64,000 nucleotides of DNA from Aradus depressus (taxonomy: Eukaryota > Arthropoda > Insecta > Hemiptera > Aradidae), in contig OY759214.1 in assembly GCA_963662175.1 (NCBI GenBank), positions 14,074,001 through 14,138,000 of the forward strand, read 5' to 3'. Made by a program: the position numbers and the translations under genes. Below, in pieces: positions 1-9,724 of this stretch; position 1 is the stretch's first letter; the number at the start of each line of letters is the position of its first letter. The notes under the pieces were generated by a model. The model saw nothing but the letters and a program-made list of their open reading frames with translations. It was not told where the DNA came from and searched no databases.

Positions 1-712
1 AAAAAATCTCCTATGGAGGTATGTCCGCAAACGCTTTGTTTAAGAGATATTCACACCTAAAGATTTTCATTGTTATGAATTATTTAGGCATAGTAAATAA
101 AACTTATTTTATTTGTTGCAACTACTTTATTCATTAAATGTAAACACTAACATTCATATTTAATGTTGTCCAAAGTGATTTCCTTGAGCATTAAGACAGG
201 ATCAACAGCATCCGATGATCTTTCTTCAACAGCAGCAGTGGCAGAACGGCACTGGATATGTGTTATTGTTTCACAAGATTCAATTATCCTTCTTCGTAAA
301 GAATTAAGGTCATTGACCGGCCTTGCATAGACTTTTTGCTTAATGTCACCCATTAGGTAGGAAATATTTTTTTCTTGTTTTGAGGTCGTTAGTTCATATT
401 TTCGGTTTGGCCACTGCTGCTGTTGAAGAAAGATGCCGATCTTGTCTTAATGCTCAAGGAAATCCCTTTGGACAACATTTAATATGAATTTTAATGTTTA
501 CATTTAATGAATAAAGTAGTTGGAACAAATAAAATAAGTTTTATTTATTTACTATGCCTAAATAATTCATAACAATGAAAATCTTTAGGTGTGAATATCT
601 CTTAAACAAAGCTTTTGCGGACATACCTCCATAGGAAATTTTTTTCTTGTTTTTAGGTCCTTAGTTCAAATTTTCAGTTTGGCTACTTAACCCTGAAACA
701 CCCTGTATATCT
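1..712. mobile_element. Inverted duplication of a mariner-like transposon end (foldback)
   Basis: Bases 9 to about 250 are repeated in inverted orientation at about 405-643 with high identity. A related AT-rich strip occurs at 357-404 and again at 634-700. The right side ends at about 700-712 in a sequence that reads, on the minus strand, TATACAGGGTGTTTCAGGG, which looks like the terminal inverted repeat of mariner-related insect elements. The left terminus lies before the window. Both arms come from the same (transposase 3') end of the element, so this is a snap-back derivative rather than an intact transposon. Confidence 0.65.
147..353 (-). pseudogene. C-terminal remnant of a mariner-like DDE transposase
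   Basis: The 68-residue frame begins GDIKQKVYARPVNDLNSLRR and continues RIIESCETIT. This is the pattern seen at the extreme C-terminus of insect mariner-like transposases, where a 'YLKDKVY..PV..L..LR.RI...C..IT' block follows the last catalytic residue. No catalytic DDE/D residues are present: only the tail of the protein survives. It lies in the left arm of the 1-712 inverted duplication, and the right arm holds a truncated copy. The apparent ATG is an internal codon and not a true start. Family assignment rests on motif recognition and the exact clade is not resolved. Confidence 0.6.
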
Positions 713-859
713 AGTGGACTGCAAGCAACATCTTAACCATATGTAGTTTCAAATATTTCTATATCAAATCATTGGACAGACCTAGTAAAGCTGACAAATT
801 CTCAATTTTTGCAGTTCAAAATTTAAGTTGACAAAATATTGGAGGCAGGTATCAACTCA

Positions 860-1335
860 CTTTGAAGGCTCCGTAAGCGAAATTCGACAAAAAAGTAGTT
901 AAATCACCTTCAATGTATATACTTCCCCAGCACGAATAGCTCAACTATGTTTTCGATCTCCATCTAATCGACCAATTTGGCTAAAAATTAATAAGTGTCT
1001 TACTTAGGACTTCCAAATCCCTATTAACCTTATTGGTTTGGTAAGATGAAATTTATTATGCAAAATTTCAGTACTTTTCAAGATATGAAGAGAACGGGGA
1101 CGTTTTACACTCATTACCCCGTTAGGCGAGCACCTACTAATTTTCTGCGAAATCGGACGAAGGGAGGGGGGGGACTAGAGAAGGGGGACTCTACTCAAAA
1201 ACCATAATAACCATTGATAAAACGAATGTATCAGCACAAAATTTATTATGGTGACCCTGAGTAAAGACACCTTCATAGGTTTTCAACAGAAATGTTAATT
1301 TGGTTTCAGAGCGAGAACATTTTTTCAACAAATTT
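860..1335. repeat. Dispersed repeat D fragments, two orientations
   Basis: Bases 880-960 carry the antisense terminus of repeat D (CACCTTCAATGTATATACTTCCCCAGCACG). Bases 1095-1330 resemble the opposite strand of the same family (CGAAATCGGACGAAGGGAGG, then GGTTTCAGAGCGAGAACA). The copy is degraded and rearranged. Repeat D is described at 16950-17612. Confidence 0.5.
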
Positions 1336-2520
1336 TCTAGAGGGGGCCTTCTTCACAGGAAAAGCCTCACGGTCCCCAAAACTGTAGATCGGCCACTCCG
1401 AACACCCCACCACTTGATAAAAAAAAAAAAAATAGAATGTTAAGGCTTGAACGTTTAAGTCTTGATGAAGGGGAATGATAGATGTGATTACCTCCTCTCA
1501 ATTGTTGTTGGTACATTGTTGTTGAGACATTAGTGCCTCGTGTTGTTGATGTTGTCGAAGTTGTTGACAAATCATCAGATAAGATTGGAACAACTATCTA
1601 CCTTTTAGGAAACAAACAACCAACACTGAATTGTTTTAAATAAATAAATATATCGACCATTTATTTAAAAGATACTTTTAATTCTCCAATAAAACACAGG
1701 TGATAACTTACAATTGCAACTGCCCCACGGGCCTCTCCACCAAATTATACTTCAAACGTTTTAGACTATTTAAACTCAATCGCTAAGTATTTTTTGCTCT
1801 GTATTTCAAGGAACTTTCTTTGTATTCAAATTCTTTCAAACACAAAAACACATATAAAATTGTTTAATTCATTTTTTTTTTAAACTCATCTCCTTTTGAT
1901 AAAGGGCAAACCTTCACATGCTGAGTTTTATGTCCTTTGGAATAAGTACGGGGCCCCGGGGAACTTTTGCTGACCGGGCCCTTTTCCTTAAATCCGCCAC
2001 TGGAAATGTATAAAGAAGGGTAGCGGGCTAAAAGGGGTAGTATGAACAATATCGATAGCTATACAATACAATTGAGCGTAGTTATCGATAGGTACTAAGT
2101 TGGCTAAAATTTAGAATAAAATATGGAAGAATTGCAGAATTGATGAATCAGAAGGAGACAGCAATGACAGCTTCTCACCATCATTTGGCCTGGAAAAAAT
2201 AAGAGGAAAAACAGAATTAGAACAAAAATTATATACTGGTATTGAACTTAGTATTAACATTATTTACAAACGACCTATTAATTAGTATTTTATGGACGGC
2301 CAGTTAGTCGCCCATTATCAGGGGTGCCTATATCAATAAGCAATGGGATTGATATACAGTGTTCGATAGTGAAAAGTATAGATACTATCGATAGTAGTCC
2401 ATCCCTAGTAAGAGGGATGATCCAGCGAGACATTGACTCAGTCGGCAAGAACGCTACATCTGAGCTACCGGGGGCCTTCGAAATGTTCTCAATATCTTTG
2501 TATAAATATTCAATTGAACG
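1336..2520. other. No recognisable gene; AT-rich spacer
   Basis: I see an A-run at 1420-1432, scattered TATCGATA palindromes (about 2050, 2085, 2390), and a short G/C-rich patch at 1948-2005. Read on the minus strand, that patch begins CAGTGGCGGATTTAAGG, which resembles a hAT terminus, but I found no partner end. Open frames here are short and unlike known proteins. Confidence 0.4.
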
Positions 2521-3235
2521 TTTTTTTTGTTTTTTTTTTTTCCGAGAGCTGATTTGTGTCACCGCGGCCAGAGTAGGCCTACTGTGTGCCCTGTGTGTGT
2601 TGGTCCCTACAGCAGCCCTGTTTCTTTGATAAAGTCCAGTATTCTTCTGCAGGTTCCTTCCATTACCTGCTTCGGTTCCGTTATGGCAGACCCGAAGCAG
2701 TGAAAAGGTCTGCTTTCAAGTGCCCCGCACCGACTTAGAATATGAACCGGAGTCTCATTTTCCTCACCACATTTCCTGCACAGAGGGCTTCTAGCTATGC
2801 CCATATTGTATAGGTGTTTGTTCATATGACAGTGTACTGTAATCAGCCCTGATATTGTTCTTAGATCCATTCTGCTCATATTCAGGAGCTCTCGGCTCCT
2901 TTTCTCTGAGGGTTCCGCTATAAAGAGTTTTGAATGTCTTTGCTTTGGGACTCCTCTCTAGAACTGGATGTGATTCCTGGTCAGCCAACCATTTATTGCC
3001 GCCCTTGCGGTGCTCTTAGAGATCCCGCAGAAGGGTTCCGGTCCTATAGGTTTTCCGTCAGCTCCTGACCGGGCCAGTTGATCAGCCCTTTCGTTGCCCT
3101 CAAACCCTCGGTGGCCTGGCACCCATCTCAATTCCACAAATACTAAACCATAGCGAACCACTTTTGTCATATGACTATTAGAGGAGGTCGAATCGGAAAT
3201 GTGAGCCCTACCGGAAATTCCCCTTAGTGGGGGGG
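2521..3235 (-). mobile_element. Non-LTR retrotransposon 3' end: RNase H domain, zinc-knuckle tail, 3' UTR
   Basis: On the minus strand the frame contains VELRWVPGHRGFEGNERADQ, the last conserved block of a retrotransposon RNase H (catalytic-region His and Asp in HRGFEGNERAD). It then gives NGWLTRNHIQF, RELLNMSRMDLRTISGL and the terminal cysteine motif CRKCGEENETPVHILSRC, ending TGLL-stop near 2625. The 3' UTR ends in a poly(A) tract at 2521-2541 (seen as T on the plus strand). One TAG at 2958-2960 interrupts an otherwise single frame; the related copy at 8363-8885 has a sense codon there. RT and endonuclease are missing, so this is a 5'-truncated dead copy. RNase H plus the C-terminal Cys motif suggests an I/R1/LOA-type LINE; the clade is inferred. 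Confidence 0.8.
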
Positions 3236-3864
3236 AGGGCTAAAAACAATGCAAAATTTACGTCATCTTTAAAAAAAAAAAAAAAAAAAAAACCGAAGAG
3301 GAAATAAAAAACTAAGTAAAAAACTGTTTTTGACATTCCGAAACGCGAGAGTCTGTAAATTCATTTTAGTTGAAGAAATGAATATACTTTTGTGGGGATC
3401 ATTAAATTGAAACCGTGTGTGAAAGAGGAAGACTGACGTTCTAAACATGTGTCTGATCACAAATTGGAAAAAAACGTATTGTAAATTTATAAACTTGGCT
3501 AATGTTAACACAGACGCCACCAGAAGTGATTTCAGCAATGAAAATGTCGTTTGGAAATATGTTGTATGAATGACAATATAAATTTGTCCTTAAACTCTTT
3601 GTGTTATCTACTGAAGGCATAAGATCTGGCACTTTTTATCTCTGATCAATACCACGGGAACCATTTTTTCGAGGATGCATTCCATCGAAGAAGTATCATG
3701 ATACATGAACATTTCTTATCTTTCTAGGGGTTAGGTTTGGGTTTCTTTCATTTATTTTTATTTTTTATTCTGGGGAGACTCTGGAAGAACCTCAATTCCA
3801 AGCATTATTGAGGTAACTTGAAGCAAGAGATACAATATAAAAATGTCTCATTCAAATGGTGCTT
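3236..3864. other. No recognisable feature
   Basis: AT-rich unique-looking sequence with an A20 run at 3271-3291. Short open frames on the minus strand are dominated by Phe/Leu from T-runs and do not look like proteins. Confidence 0.4.
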
Positions 3865-4731
3865 GCGTCTTTGTTGTTTCTTTCCTCCGACTGCGGAACG
3901 AGACGGGAGGCTATATCACTATTTTGTATGTATGTAATATTCTTTGTTCCCTCGGAGGGCCTAAACGGCTGGACGGATTTTAATGATTTATACACTATTT
4001 GAATCGTCGTAGTCTCCCGAGTGATATAGTCTATAAGACATTCCCGAAAAAAAACAAAATTGCGGACATATCAAACTCTAACAATCAAAAGGCAAAAAAA
4101 CCTATTAAGTGGGGTCGCAAAAAAAATAATTTAGAAAGACCATTCCAAATATATATCTATATAAATATTGTGTAGGGTTGTTTTTAAAATTAAATAATCG
4201 ATATATATATGTATAAAATCTAATGTCTGTATGTTTGTGTTTTATAGTCTCCTAAACTTCGATCCGATTTTGCTCTTATGTTCGTAAAGTCACCGAGGAG
4301 GTTTAGAACATAGTTTTATCCCATCCTTACCCCACCCACCCCCGCATTTCGTGCATTCGCTTATGGAACAAAAAACCTTTTTGTATTGGATTCTAGAGAG
4401 CATTGGAAAAGTTTAAGACTTTCTACCCTACCCTTGCCCCACCCCCGAATTTTGTCCAATTGCTTATGGAACAAAAATTATTACACGAATTGACCTATAA
4501 TCGGATTAATAATGTTATTACATAAATAATATTTTTTAATATCAATAAAGTAAAAATAAAAACAAAATTGAATTTTTATCTAACTTCCGAAGCTATTGCG
4601 CTCAAACTTATGGGTTATGTTTGACACATCACTGGAACGGTTTAAAAAGTGGCTTGACAACTTTTAATTAAACATTTTTTTTTTAAATTACAAAAATAGC
4701 CATTACAACGCATGGCGCGGGTTTAGCTAGT
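3865..4731 (+). mobile_element. Helitron-like non-autonomous repeat (probable)
   Basis: Contains the phrase GGCTGGACGGATTTTAATGA and two related modules with 'CTTATGGAACAAAAA' (about 4361 and 4462), and ends GGCGCGGGTTTAGCTAGT at 4714-4731. GC-rich hairpin-like ends finishing in CTAGT are typical of arthropod Helitron derivatives. No Rep/helicase coding is present. The 5' boundary is uncertain. Confidence 0.4.
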
Positions 4732-5025
4732 TAAAAATAAACAAACAACCCCACTACGGGTCAAAGTCAAATGTAACCCAAAAAGCAGTGAAAAGTGATA
4801 AGCCTATAACAGCATGTGATGTCGTAAAGGTAACAAAACACCAAATTCGAAACCTTGGATTTGTTCAAAAATTATACTTAGAGGGAATTTTTCTACAAAT
4901 TATTTAGTTGTATTCTCATCTATAATTTTATTTGATTAAAATAAAAACATATCTAACCTATTCAAATCATTCCTTAAGTAGTATACTCGATTACAGACTG
5001 GAATACAACTAAATAATTACATATG
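4732..5025. other. AT-rich spacer with a short inverted repeat
   Basis: An approximately 15-bp inverted pair (TTATTTAGTTGTATT near 4904; AATACAACTAAATAA near 5001) brackets about 80 bp. Nothing else is recognisable. Confidence 0.35.
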
Positions 5026-5100
5026 ACATCGCACAGGCTCCAGACCATCACTTAATATCCCATCCAAAGGATGGCGTGCTCAAGGGTTTTTATATGGAAG
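5026..5100 (-). mobile_element. SINE-A fragment, head-to-head with next copy
   Basis: Matches the middle of SINE-A in reverse (ACATCGCACAGGCTCC, GGATGGCGTGCTCAAGG). It abuts a plus-oriented fragment at 5101, forming a palindromic junction around 5095. Confidence 0.7.
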
Positions 5101-5815
5101 GTAAAAAAAACCTTGAGTAGGTGGTCGATCCTTCGGATGGGACGTTATAGACCAGGGGTGGGCAACCCAAATGATCTTGCGGGCCACTTTGGAAATGCAT
5201 ATAAAATTATATATCCCCATATTAGATTTGGACCTACTACAAAAATTTTTTTGAGTGAAAATTTAAAACAGAATGAATTATTATTATTATTTATACATAT
5301 AAACATAGATAGTATAATAATGAAATGATTGAATAATAAATATTTAATTTATTTAGTTAGTGAGATATTTGTTTCTAAACTCTTTCACTTAGCTTTTGCA
5401 AGTCAATCTAAATGCGTGAATTTGCACATCGTAATTGATGTTGCAGGTATTCGTCCGTTAGGTTCGAGCGTGATTTATGTTTGGTAAAAAAACGATTCGC
5501 AGGTGTAAGTTGATCTAAGTATGTACAAAAACAGAAGCAACGTGATAAAACGAAAACAGTTTTGGGATTTATTTGTTACAAAACACTACACTAAAAACAA
5601 AAATATTGCGCAAAAAAAACATATTTTGTAAAATTGTGATGAATCTCGCGAACCGTAAAATTATTCAAGGCGGGGGCAGCATGCGCCCGCGGGTTGGCCA
5701 CTCCTGTTATAGACATTAACTAAACCTTAGAACCCTTTCGGGGTAGCATATAAAAAGTGCTCTGGTAGTGGGCGATATGACATCGTCGTAAAGGCCAGAC
5801 AATGGTAAAACAGGA
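5101..5815 (+). mobile_element. SINE-A copy split by a hAT-type insertion
   Basis: Left part 5101-5152 (AACCTTGAG ... CTTCGGATGGGACG) and right part 5707-5815 (GTGCTCTGGTAGTGGGCGAT) belong to one degraded SINE-A copy. The 554-bp block between them is bounded by an exact 8-bp duplication, so the SINE was the target. Confidence 0.75.
5153..5706. mobile_element. Non-autonomous hAT element (554 bp) with 8-bp TSD
   Basis: The left end is CAGGGGTGGGCAACCC. The right end, read inward, is CAGGAGTGGCCAACCC: a 16-bp terminal inverted repeat with two mismatches. The flanks TTATAGAC (5145-5152 and 5707-5714) are a perfect 8-bp target-site duplication, the hAT superfamily hallmark. The interior is AT-rich and non-coding, so transposase must be supplied in trans. 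Confidence 0.88.
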
Positions 5816-5897
5816 AAAGCTCTTCAAAAGTAGCAGATCATTTAACAAAAGAAGAATAGTTAGTTATTGTGACATGCCTGGGCTTTAAATATGAGAC

Positions 5898-6193
5898 GGG
5901 GCGTCGATAGCTTAGAGGTAGCGTGATAGCCTACTGAGCTAAAGATCACGGGTTCGAAACCCGGGCGAAAACCTTAGGTTATCTGGGAGGTGAAAAAACC
6001 TTGAGAACGCTGTCATGCGGATGGGACGTTAATGGACCCGAGTCTGTATTATGTCAGTTACTTCTTAAAGACTGGTAGGCAAAATTTAGGATTCCCACAG
6101 TAGAGTCGGGCTCATGTCCACCAGAGTGACGAAAGAGCGCTCTGGTAGTAGGCGATATGACCTCGCAGTTAAAGTCCTGGCATGAATCATAAT
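5898..6193 (+). mobile_element. SINE-A copy, near full length
   Basis: The tRNA-like head has an A-box-like TAGCTTAGAGGTAGCG and a B-box GGTTCGAAACC. It is followed by the family body (CATGTCCACCAGAGTGACGA, GCGCTCTGGTAGTAGGCGAT) and the terminus GGCATGAATCATAATAA. Pol III promoter elements are internal. It lies tail-to-tail with the following copy. Confidence 0.85.
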
Positions 6194-6450
6194 AACTCAG
6201 TATCAGAGATCATATCGCCTACTACCACAGCGTTTTAATCGCTGGTGAAGATGAGCCCGCCTCTACAGTAGGAGTCCTAAATTTTGCCTACCCAGGTTTA
6301 CTCACATAGGATAGGGGTCTTTAACGAGTACCTGGCATCGTACAGGCTGATCATCCCCTAATTTCCCATCCGAAGAACAGCGTTGATAAGGTTTTTTCAC
6401 TGCCCAAGGGCTTCGGCTGGGTTTCGAACCCAATCTTCAACTCGGTAGGC
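6194..6450 (-). mobile_element. SINE-A copy, inverted partner
   Basis: Reverse-oriented family body (ATATCGCCTACTACC, GGAGTCCTAAATTTTGCCTA, GGTCTTTAACGAGTACC) ending at the head in GGTTTCGAACCCA. With 5898-6193 it forms a tail-to-tail inverted pair. Confidence 0.8.
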
Positions 6451-7040
6451 AATTACATATAAATAAATAAATTACACTAGTGAAACATAATTTTTAAAAG
6501 ATAAATGAATAGAACAGCTTTGTTGTTACATCATTATCCTAACAGATGTCTCTCTTCTCAATCTATCAAACCACTTCCACATTTATGTTCATCCCTTCTT
6601 TCATGTTTTAGTACGAAATTACAGGAATAATTTTGGCATCAATTTCACCTTAGGTAAACTCTAGTTATCATAAGATCATAAGATGGAGACTACTTAATTG
6701 CCCTCGTAGCAGCACCAAAAACCAGACGACACTGTCTCTTGGGATACCCGTGTCTTCCCTGTTTACTGCTGCCTCTTCTATCCCGGAGGGGTAAAAAAAA
6801 GGGGATTTATGGGGTCTGGACTGTCCCCAAGACACACAGGTATACCAAGACAAAGGGAAAATTTGTGGTCTCCCACCCATTAGAGCAGGATCCCACATAC
6901 AGACATCGTAAAGTTTTCCTGCCCACCTTTTTATCTATGGGCTTACATCAATGCTTTTGTCTTTTCAGTTGATTTTTTTTATCCTTTTTTCTTTTTGCCT
7001 TTCCAGAAAAAAAAAGCTGTGTAAAGCTTCAAAATTGTGA
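6451..7040. other. No recognisable gene
   Basis: AT-rich. Overlapping open frames on both strands at 6668-6972 lie in a slightly GC-richer patch (GGGGTAAAAAAAAGGGG), but neither resembles a known protein. Confidence 0.35.
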
Positions 7041-7152
7041 TATGAAATGGCTTAACATAGGGCTGAAGTATGAGGAATGTTGGAATTCTATGAACCAGAG
7101 AGGAGAAATGGCTCAACATAGGGCTGGTGTGAGGCATGTTGGAATTCTACTT
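7041..7152 (+). repeat. 62-bp tandem duplication
   Basis: Two adjacent copies of a unit containing 'GAAATGGCT(T/C)AACATAGGGCTG' and 'TGTTGGAATTCTA', starting near 7043 and 7105. Confidence 0.7.
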
Positions 7153-7179
7153 CGGCCAATGTTGCTGAAAAAAAAAAAA

Positions 7180-7400
7180 AAATTAACAGGTGTCGTCCTT
7201 ATAGGGTTTTGAATAAAAAAAATAAAATTTCACATCCATCGATACATTCATCACATCGAGTTATCGTGTTCACAAATAGATACAATAATCTTTATTTATT
7301 TTTTTAATTTTCGATAATATTCGGAAAAATTAAAATTCCAGTAAAAACTAAACAGAATTTCCGATTACATGAAGGAAACAAATTTCAGTTGAATTTCAGT
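7180..7400 (-). repeat. Dispersed repeat D, antisense fragment
   Basis: Shows the D antisense phrases AACAGGTGTCGTCCTTATAG, CGATACATTCATCACATCG and GTTATCGTGTTCACA. Confidence 0.6.
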
Positions 7401-8290
7401 CTTAAATGATAAGAAATTTCAATTTATTATAATTCTCGTAAGATGAACCCCCTATGCAAGGTCTTGGCTGAGGTATTTCTTCTTAGTTGTGTCAAACTAT
7501 CGATAGTTCTTTCGATCAATAGACTATATTGTCCAACGAATATTATCGATAGTTATATATAATATCGATTGAACTATCGAATTTGAAATTTTGATTTATA
7601 ATCAGGGGTCTTGGCACTTTCCAATTTCTCACCTAATTCTCTATATTTTATGATAAGTTGACTGAATTTTCATAAACATTGGCATTGTCGTGACTGATCT
7701 AAATTTCAGAATGGATCGTTTCCATCGTCTTCAATAGTATTTAAAAAAATTAACGGATGTTTTTCGTTTGAGGTGATCCTTGAGATTCAACGTGTCACCT
7801 GAATTTCGGTATTCCTTTTCGCATTCTTTACATCGCGCCAACTTCTTAGGCCCAACATCTCCATCGAAATGCTCCCACTCATCCGAATGATTTTTCCGTT
7901 TGACACCACTACTTCTTCTCCAATGACTGAGACTCTCCTCAATTCTCATTAGCAAGCACGACCCTGTGTGGTTTTTCTTACTTCTTGCATTCGTTATTCC
8001 CTTTTCGTGAGTAGTCCAACTGAAGAAGTATAGAACATCAATAAAGAAAAGGGAAATAAGAAAAAAACAAAGAGGATGATGGTGGGGAGGGAAGAGTTTA
8101 CTGTGAAGGAGCTTATCTGGGGGCAGGAGGAGGGGACACAAGAATTAACATAGTGTCTGTACACGCAAGGAGCCCCCTCCTAACTTGCATCTCATCTCTT
8201 CTACAACCTCCTTTTTTGGCTTCAGTAGTTACTATGCAAGTTTTTTTTGAATGCACATTTTACAGAACATGAGAAATTTCTACCAGGATC
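7401..8290. other. No confident feature; TATCGATA-rich strip
   Basis: Bases 7490-7580 carry three ATCGATA-type palindromes in AT-rich sequence. A minus-strand frame at 7731-8141 (136 aa) contains CKECEKEYRNSGDTLNLKDHLKRK, which has the spacing of a BED-type zinc finger (C-x2-C ... H-x-4,5-K/H), the N-terminal module of many hAT transposases. It is preceded by GVKRKNHSDEWEHFDGD, also BED-like. This may be a decayed transposase start. Confidence 0.4.
7741..7920 (-). pseudogene. BED-type zinc finger remnant, probable hAT transposase N-terminus
   Basis: The minus frame reads SDEWEHFDGDVGPKKLARCK, then CKECEKEYRNSGDTLNLKDHLKRK. Known BED fingers have an aromatic pair (W..F), a C-x2-C, a small loop and a terminal 'L..HL...' helix with His; W, F, C-x2-C and the helix with H are all visible. 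BED fingers bind DNA and occur at the N-terminus of hAT transposases and some chromatin proteins. No catalytic region follows: downstream (below 7740) the frame ends after TSVNFFKYY. The upstream part of the open frame (MCPLLLPP...) looks like untranslated sequence. It is most likely a relic of a transposon, or less likely an exon of a domesticated BED protein. Confidence 0.5.
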
Positions 8291-8291
8291 A

Positions 8292-9127
8292 TAGTCAGAA
8301 GTCAGTCGACTACTAGAGCGCTCTTTCGTCACTCTGGTGGACCTGAGCACGACTCTACTATGGATTTCGGAACCCTTCTGCAGGACCTCTAAGAGCACCG
8401 CAAGGGCGGCAATAAAAGGTTGGCTGACGAGGAAACACATCCAGTTCAGGAGAGGGGTCCCAAAGCAAAGACATTCAAAACTCTTTATAGCGGAACCCTC
8501 AGAGAAAAGGAGCCGAGAGCTCCTGAATATGAGCAGAATGAAACCTTAGAACAATGACAGGGGTAATCATAGGACACTGTCATATGCACCACCTGCACAA
8601 TATGGGCATCACTAGAAGCCCTTTCTGCAGGAAATGTGGCGAGGAAAATGAGACTCCGGTTCATTCTCTAAGCCAGTGCGGGGCACTAGAAAGAAGAAGA
8701 TTTCACTGCTTCGGGTCTGTCATAACGGAACCAAAGCAGGTAATCGAGGGAACCTGCAGCAGAATTCTGGACTTTATTAAAGATACAGGGCTGCTGTAGG
8801 GAAAAACACAAATAAGGCACACAATAGGCCTATTCTAGCCGCGATGATACAATCAGCCCTCGGAAAAAAAAAACAAAAAAAAAAAATGGGATTCCTAAAT
8901 TTTGCCTACCCTAAATTTTTTTTCAACTAGGGTAGAGATCTTTAACGAGTACCTGATATCACACAGGCTTGGGGCCAACGCTTAACGTCCCGTTCGAAGG
9001 ACGGAGTACTCAAGGTTTTTTCACCACCCATGAAAAAACCTAAGGGTCTCCGGCCGGGTTTCGAACCCGCGATCTTGTGCTCAGTAAGCAATCACGCATA
9101 TGTAGTTACTGAGCTACCACCTCCCTC
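8292..9127 (-). mobile_element. SINE-A copy interrupted by a LINE 3' end
   Basis: 8292-8362 (GAGCGCTCTTTCGTCACTCT, GACTCTACTATGG) and 8886-9127 (GGATTCCTAAATTTTGCCTA to GGTTTCGAACCCG and GAGCTACCACC) join end to end into one minus-oriented SINE-A. The intervening 8363-8885 is LINE sequence. Confidence 0.85.
8363..8885 (+). mobile_element. 5'-truncated LINE insertion, same family as 2521-3235
   Basis: The frame gives FCRTSKSTARAAIKGWLTRK, HIQFRRGVPKQRHSKLFIAE, then CRKCGEENETPVHSLSQC and DFIKDTGLL-stop, followed by the same 3' UTR and A-rich tail (8863-8885) as the copy near 2.6 kb. One extra A near 8530 shifts the frame after SRM, so it is dead. The break-point in the SINE repeats ATGG on both sides (8358-8362 and 8885-8889), consistent with a short target-site duplication. 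Zinc-knuckle and RNase H C-terminal parts of LINE ORF2 only; no RT. Confidence 0.85.
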
Positions 9128-9209
9128 TTTATTAGATATTTAGTTACATTCGATTGGAAACCAATTTAAAAAAAAAAAAATTTTAACGCTAATGTTGAAA
9201 ACAAAGTAC

Positions 9210-9422
9210 TTTTTTTTTTAGTTTTTTTTTTGGGCCTTATGTACAGTGCATATTAGCCATGTCAATGTGTTATATCTAGTTATTTACGACATCCATGGCT
9301 CCGGGAGGGAGTTCTATCTACGAAATAAAACTCACTCCCGGACGGGATTCGAACCCGCAAACCATGGTGAGACCATGCGACCAAAGCCCTACGCTCTAGC
9401 CCGCACGGCCACCATGGCCCCC
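9210..9422 (-). mobile_element. SINE-B copy
   Basis: A second tRNA-derived family. On the minus strand: GGCCATGGTGGCCGTGCGGG with a B-box GGGTTCGAATCCCG, a conserved hairpin pair (CGGGAGTGAGTTTTATTTCG / AGTTCTATC ... TCCCTCCCGG), then an A-rich tail (T-run 9210-9231 on plus). Four copies occur in the window. Confidence 0.85.
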
Positions 9423-9517
9423 ACTATGTGCTTTATTTATTAAAAAGATCTACCTTTTGTGTAATATGTATTATGTCATTAACTGTATAACATAATAAAG
9501 CAACGTGTGTAATTTGA

Positions 9518-9620
9518 CTTCCCCAGTTTAGGAGAAATTTTGTAGTCAGTCAGAAATTCGATGTTGATTTATCTCCAGAATTTCATGTTTTCCCTGATCA
9601 CAAAAATGAAAAGTATGAAT
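9518..9620 (+). repeat. Dispersed repeat D fragment
   Basis: GTCAGAAATTCGATGTTGAT and CAGAATTTCATGTTTTCCCT match the D sense terminus. Confidence 0.6.
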
Positions 9621-9724
9621 AAATATTAAAATCAAGAATATGGATACAAAAATATCAATACTATTGCGTTGTGATAAAGATAATTATGTAAAAAAAATAA
9701 ATATAATTGAATTAATAAAAAATA

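Noticed and set aside
2318..2410. Small hAT element (CAGGGGTG ... CCATCCCTA)
   Set aside because: End similarity is only 6 of 8 bases and the flanks show no 8-bp duplication.
5930..5970. tRNA gene from B-box GGTTCGAAACC and similar sites (9055, 13320, 26830, 54915)
   Set aside because: All are heads of SINE-A or SINE-B copies with no matching acceptor stem; not functional tRNAs.
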